Shown: positions 61,448 to 64,000 of the stretch, one piece after another
How the letters are laid out: each line of letters starts with the position of its first letter
Numbering within the stretch: position 1 is the stretch's first letter
From: Chengkuizengella sediminis
GTDB lineage: Bacteria; Bacillota; Bacilli; Paenibacillales; KCTC-33759
Reading direction: 5' to 3'
Assembly (NCBI RefSeq): GCF_010078385.1
Contig: NZ_SIJC01000005.1
Location: 186,001 to 250,000, forward strand
Length of the DNA stretch: 64,000 bases
Translations under genes and position numbers: made by a program
The notes under the pieces: model-generated
What the model was told of the DNA's origin: nothing
What the model saw: the letters and a program-made list of their open reading frames with translations, nothing else
Databases searched by the model: none

Positions 61448-63535
61448 ATGACCGTACGAAAAGTCCCAACTACTGAATTTCCTACAATTAATGATGCACT
61501 CGCAGTATCTGATCCATACGACACTATCAGAGTTAAGGAAGGTAATTTTCCTGAAACTCTTACCATTAATGTAGAAGGCCTTCGCCTCATCGGAGCAGGC
61601 AAAGGAAAAACGATCATTGTTGGGAAAACCTTAGGTGTTACTGATGGCATTACATTAAATGATAATTTAATCACCATCGAAGATTTAACAGTACAAAACT
61701 TCAATGGAGCAGGAATTTTTGTGAATTTTCAGGATAACATTATCCAAAAGGTACAAGTCATAAACAATGTAAATGGAATTGATCTAAACAATGGTAGAAG
61801 AAATATGGTATTCGAATGTGATATTAAAGGAAATACGGGAAATGGAATTGTTTCAAGAAGAGGCAACAATTATATTATGCATAGTAAAATGATAGGAAAT
61901 AAATCTAATGGTCTATTAATAGAGGACAATGTTAGTAAGAATTTAATATTATGTTGTTTATCTAAACAAAACACACAAAATGGATTTCAGATAGAGGGAA
62001 ATGAATGTTATATCTTCTCTTGTGCCGCTAAAAAAAACAAAAGTAACGGTTTTAGTGACACTAATACATCAAACGAAAATTTATACCTATTTAACAAATC
62101 ATTCGAAAACAAGAAAAATGGATTTGTAGTAGGTAATGAAGCAACATTATTTGAAAATGTCAGTAAAAACAATGTTTTAAATGGCATTTTAGCGATAGAT
62201 GGTGAAACAAGAATCTTAAAAAATCAAGTAATGAATAATAAAGGCAATGGAATTCAGGTGGAAAATGATGAGAATGTGATTGATCAAAATATCGCAAAAA
62301 ACAACGAATTTGCAGGAATCAACATTGCAGGAAATGAGACTGCCGTTCGTTCTAATTGTCTAAGAGGCAATAATCCGGATATCTTTGTAGAAGCAATGAT
62401 ACTGGGTTGTACCTTTGCAGACAACGATTGTGAAACAAGTATACCGCTAGAGCTTTGTGAAAAAAATGATGCAGTAAATGTACCAGGAGATTTTGATACT
62501 ATAAACGAAGCAATAAATGATGCAAATACGTTATCTGGTTTTCAAATCAACATTGGAGAAGGAATTTTTAACGAGCAAGTTATTGTTAATAGTAAAGAAC
62601 GTCTCAGAATAATAGGGTCTGACGTGTGTAGTACCATCATTGACGGTACAAATATGGGAGGAGATGGCATTACAATTAAAAGTCGCCTCAACTCATTAGA
62701 AAATCTAACAGTGCAAAAATTTGAATCCAGCGGAGTAAGTATAGATGAAAAGCTTAATACTGTAAAAAAAGTTCAATCAAAAAATAACATGGAAGATGGA
62801 TTTATCATCACTGATAATCAAAATCTTTTCATTCAGTGTGATTCTAAAATGAACAGGAGAAATGGATTTAATGGTGATGATGTTAATTACTTTCTCCAAT
62901 GTAAAACAATTGAAAATCAAGGTCATGGTTTCATAGTTGTCGATTGTAATATATTTTTGTTTAACGAGGCAAAAAATAATCGTTCAAATGGTTTTTCATT
63001 CAATGATGAACATATTTGCATTGGAAATTGTGCTTTAAATAATAGCAGCAACGGATTTATCTCACGATTTGATGATAATTTATGGTTTCAGAATAAAGCG
63101 ATCGAAAATTCATTAAATGGTATTGAAGTAAATGAGATTACTCATATCATTTGGGGCAATGTTTGCAACAGAAATGGTAATAATGGTATTAAATTAACTG
63201 ACCAAAGTAATCGAGTTAAAAAGAATGTATGTCAAATGAATAAAGGCAATGGAATACAAGTGATTGAAACTTTTGTCTCAGAAGTCCAAGCCATCATAGA
63301 TCATAATTGCATAGAAAACAATCTAAAAGCTGGCATTATCATAGAAGATCCTACTATTGATTTCTTTGGAATCCGTTCTAACTGTTTATCCGGAAATAAT
63401 CCAGACATCCAGAATAATTCACTGGAAGAAGATAATATCGCCATCGATGAAAACAAATGTAATTCTAGCATTCCGGCTGGGCTTTGTGAAAGGCCAACTG
63501 GTCGAAAAAATCCTTTCAAATCAAAAACATTATAA
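61448..63535 (+). CDS. Large right-handed parallel beta-helix protein with internal duplication
   Basis: A 695-residue beta-helix (NosD/pectate-lyase-like) protein without signal peptide. Two tandem modules are visible. Module 1 (about 1-340) begins RKVPTTEFPTINDALAVSDP and ends with the cap AVRSNCLRGNNPDI...CETSIPLELCE. Module 2 (about 341-695) begins NVPGDFDTINEAINDANTLS and ends GIRSNCLSGNNPDI...CNSSIPAGLCE. Between are many NG-x-x-x-x-x-N rungs (e.g. GNGIVSRRGN, SNGFSDTN). The ATG at 61448 follows AAGGA at about 9 nt. The gene directly downstream is a close paralogue. No catalytic motif is clear; structural, carbohydrate-binding or spore/cell-surface roles are possible. Confidence 0.8.
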   Translation: MTVRKVPTTEFPTINDALAVSDPYDTIRVKEGNFPETLTINVEGLRLIGAGKGKTIIVGKTLGVTDGITLNDNLITIEDLTVQNFNGAGIFVNFQDNIIQKVQVINNVNGIDLNNGRRNMVFECDIKGNTGNGIVSRRGNNYIMHSKMIGNKSNGLLIEDNVSKNLILCCLSKQNTQNGFQIEGNECYIFSCAAKKNKSNGFSDTNTSNENLYLFNKSFENKKNGFVVGNEATLFENVSKNNVLNGILAIDGETRILKNQVMNNKGNGIQVENDENVIDQNIAKNNEFAGINIAGNETAVRSNCLRGNNPDIFVEAMILGCTFADNDCETSIPLELCEKNDAVNVPGDFDTINEAINDANTLSGFQINIGEGIFNEQVIVNSKERLRIIGSDVCSTIIDGTNMGGDGITIKSRLNSLENLTVQKFESSGVSIDEKLNTVKKVQSKNNMEDGFIITDNQNLFIQCDSKMNRRNGFNGDDVNYFLQCKTIENQGHGFIVVDCNIFLFNEAKNNRSNGFSFNDEHICIGNCALNNSSNGFISRFDDNLWFQNKAIENSLNGIEVNEITHIIWGNVCNRNGNNGIKLTDQSNRVKKNVCQMNKGNGIQVIETFVSEVQAIIDHNCIENNLKAGIIIEDPTIDFFGIRSNCLSGNNPDIQNNSLEEDNIAIDENKCNSSIPAGLCERPTGRKNPFKSKTL

Positions 63536-63608
63536 TCATCCATACCCTAAATCCTCATGATTCATATTCCTGTATTAAATTAAAAATTAGGAAGGAATGA
63601 AAACAGAT

Positions 63609-64000
63609 ATGGCAGTACGTAAAGTCCCATCTGCAGAATTTCCTACAATTAATGCTGCACTGACTACTTCTAATCCATTTGATACCATCAGAGTAGCTGA
63701 AGGTATATTTCCTGAAACCCTTATCATTGATAAGGAAGGCATTCGAATCATCGGTGCAGGTAAAGGAAAAACAATCATTGACGGTGATTCACTAGGTCCA
63801 GCAACATCTGGAATTACAATAGAAGCAAGCTTAGTCACCATCGAAAACTTAACAGTTCAGAACTTTAAAACCTCTGGCATTTTTGTTGAAAGTGAATCTA
63901 ATATTCTTCATAAAGTTCAAGTTTTAAACAATAAAATGCATGGAATTGAAGTAGTCGCTGATAAAAATATACTGGTGAAATGTGAGACCAATGGAAATGA
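63609..64000 (+). CDS. Right-handed beta-helix protein, second tandem paralogue, partial
   Basis: The start ATG at 63609 (AGGAAGGA upstream) opens a frame that runs off the window. The visible 130 residues (MAVRKVPSAEFPTINAALTTS, then IRVAEGIFPETLIIDKEGIRIIGAGKGKTIIDGD and GITIEASLVTIENLTVQNFKTSGIFVESESNIL) match the first module of the preceding gene closely. Only 73 nt separate the two genes. They form a tandem array that probably continues beyond the window. Confidence 0.85.
   Translation, partial: MAVRKVPSAEFPTINAALTTSNPFDTIRVAEGIFPETLIIDKEGIRIIGAGKGKTIIDGDSLGPATSGITIEASLVTIENLTVQNFKTSGIFVESESNILHKVQVLNNKMHGIEVVADKNILVKCETNGN

Overview
This window looks like the chromosome of a low-GC, Gram-positive, probably spore-forming bacterium of the Bacillales (Paenibacillaceae-like). 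The support is strong AGGAGG-type Shine-Dalgarno (SD) sites before nearly every gene, AT-rich DNA, a YpdA-type bacillithiol disulfide reductase, close matches to Bacillus gene sets (ykwC, nupNOPQ-like, ytrABCEF-like), SLH-anchored glycoside hydrolases and a Firmicutes-style Tad/Flp pilus locus. The genus is not proven. I saw no rRNA, tRNA, CRISPR array, insertion sequence or prophage.

Layout. 1-2310 (minus): end of a MoxR operon, a decayed zinc-type dehydrogenase pseudogene and a small M50 protease. 2444-8203 (plus): a FadR-type regulator followed by an alkylglycerone-phosphate-synthase-like flavoenzyme, a GlpD-like flavoprotein and an FGGY kinase, with a palindromic operator and a cre-like box over the promoter. 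8.2-13.4 kb: housekeeping and hypothetical genes (YkwC, DUF1499, a lysophospholipase-like hydrolase, a CAP-domain protein). 13.5-18.2 kb (minus): a BMP-type nucleoside ABC importer (nupNOPQ-like). 18.5-22.4 kb (minus): a two-gene 2-oxoacid:ferredoxin oxidoreductase with Fnr/Crp-like palindromes on both sides. 23.0-27.4 kb (minus): a YtrA-regulated ABC transporter operon with a perfect YtrA operator. 27.6-35.5 kb (minus): a MOSC protein, two paralogous SLH+GH18 secreted proteins (one with a 24-bp minisatellite), and PhzF, SDR, nucleotidyltransferase and GNAT enzymes.

35.8-43.3 kb: an S51 peptidase, a DUF6886-like gene that appears to start at AUU, an esterase, a DinB-family protein, a TetR regulator divergent from an MacB/FtsX-type exporter with a 37-residue membrane microprotein downstream, and a lipoprotein metallo-beta-lactamase. 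43.6-55.2 kb (minus): a complete-looking Tad/Flp pilus locus (TadZ, TadA, TadB, TadC, Flp1-like pilin, TadE/TadG-like proteins, prepilin peptidase). It is bracketed by a Ser/Thr kinase fused to a ParA/MinD-like P-loop domain and by a membrane FHA protein, which suggests phospho-signalling control of the pilus. 55.3-61.2 kb (minus): housekeeping genes (MazG-like, TauE/SafE, DUF2905, YpdA, ABC ATPase, receiver-like protein, endonuclease IV, coiled-coil protein). 61.4-64.0 kb (plus): the start of a tandem family of large right-handed beta-helix proteins, the second cut by the window edge.

The most interesting units are the kinase/FHA-linked Tad locus, the possible ether-lipid (alkylglycerol) breakdown operon at 2.4-8.2 kb, and the non-canonical start codons (AUU at 36595, CUG at 45593).
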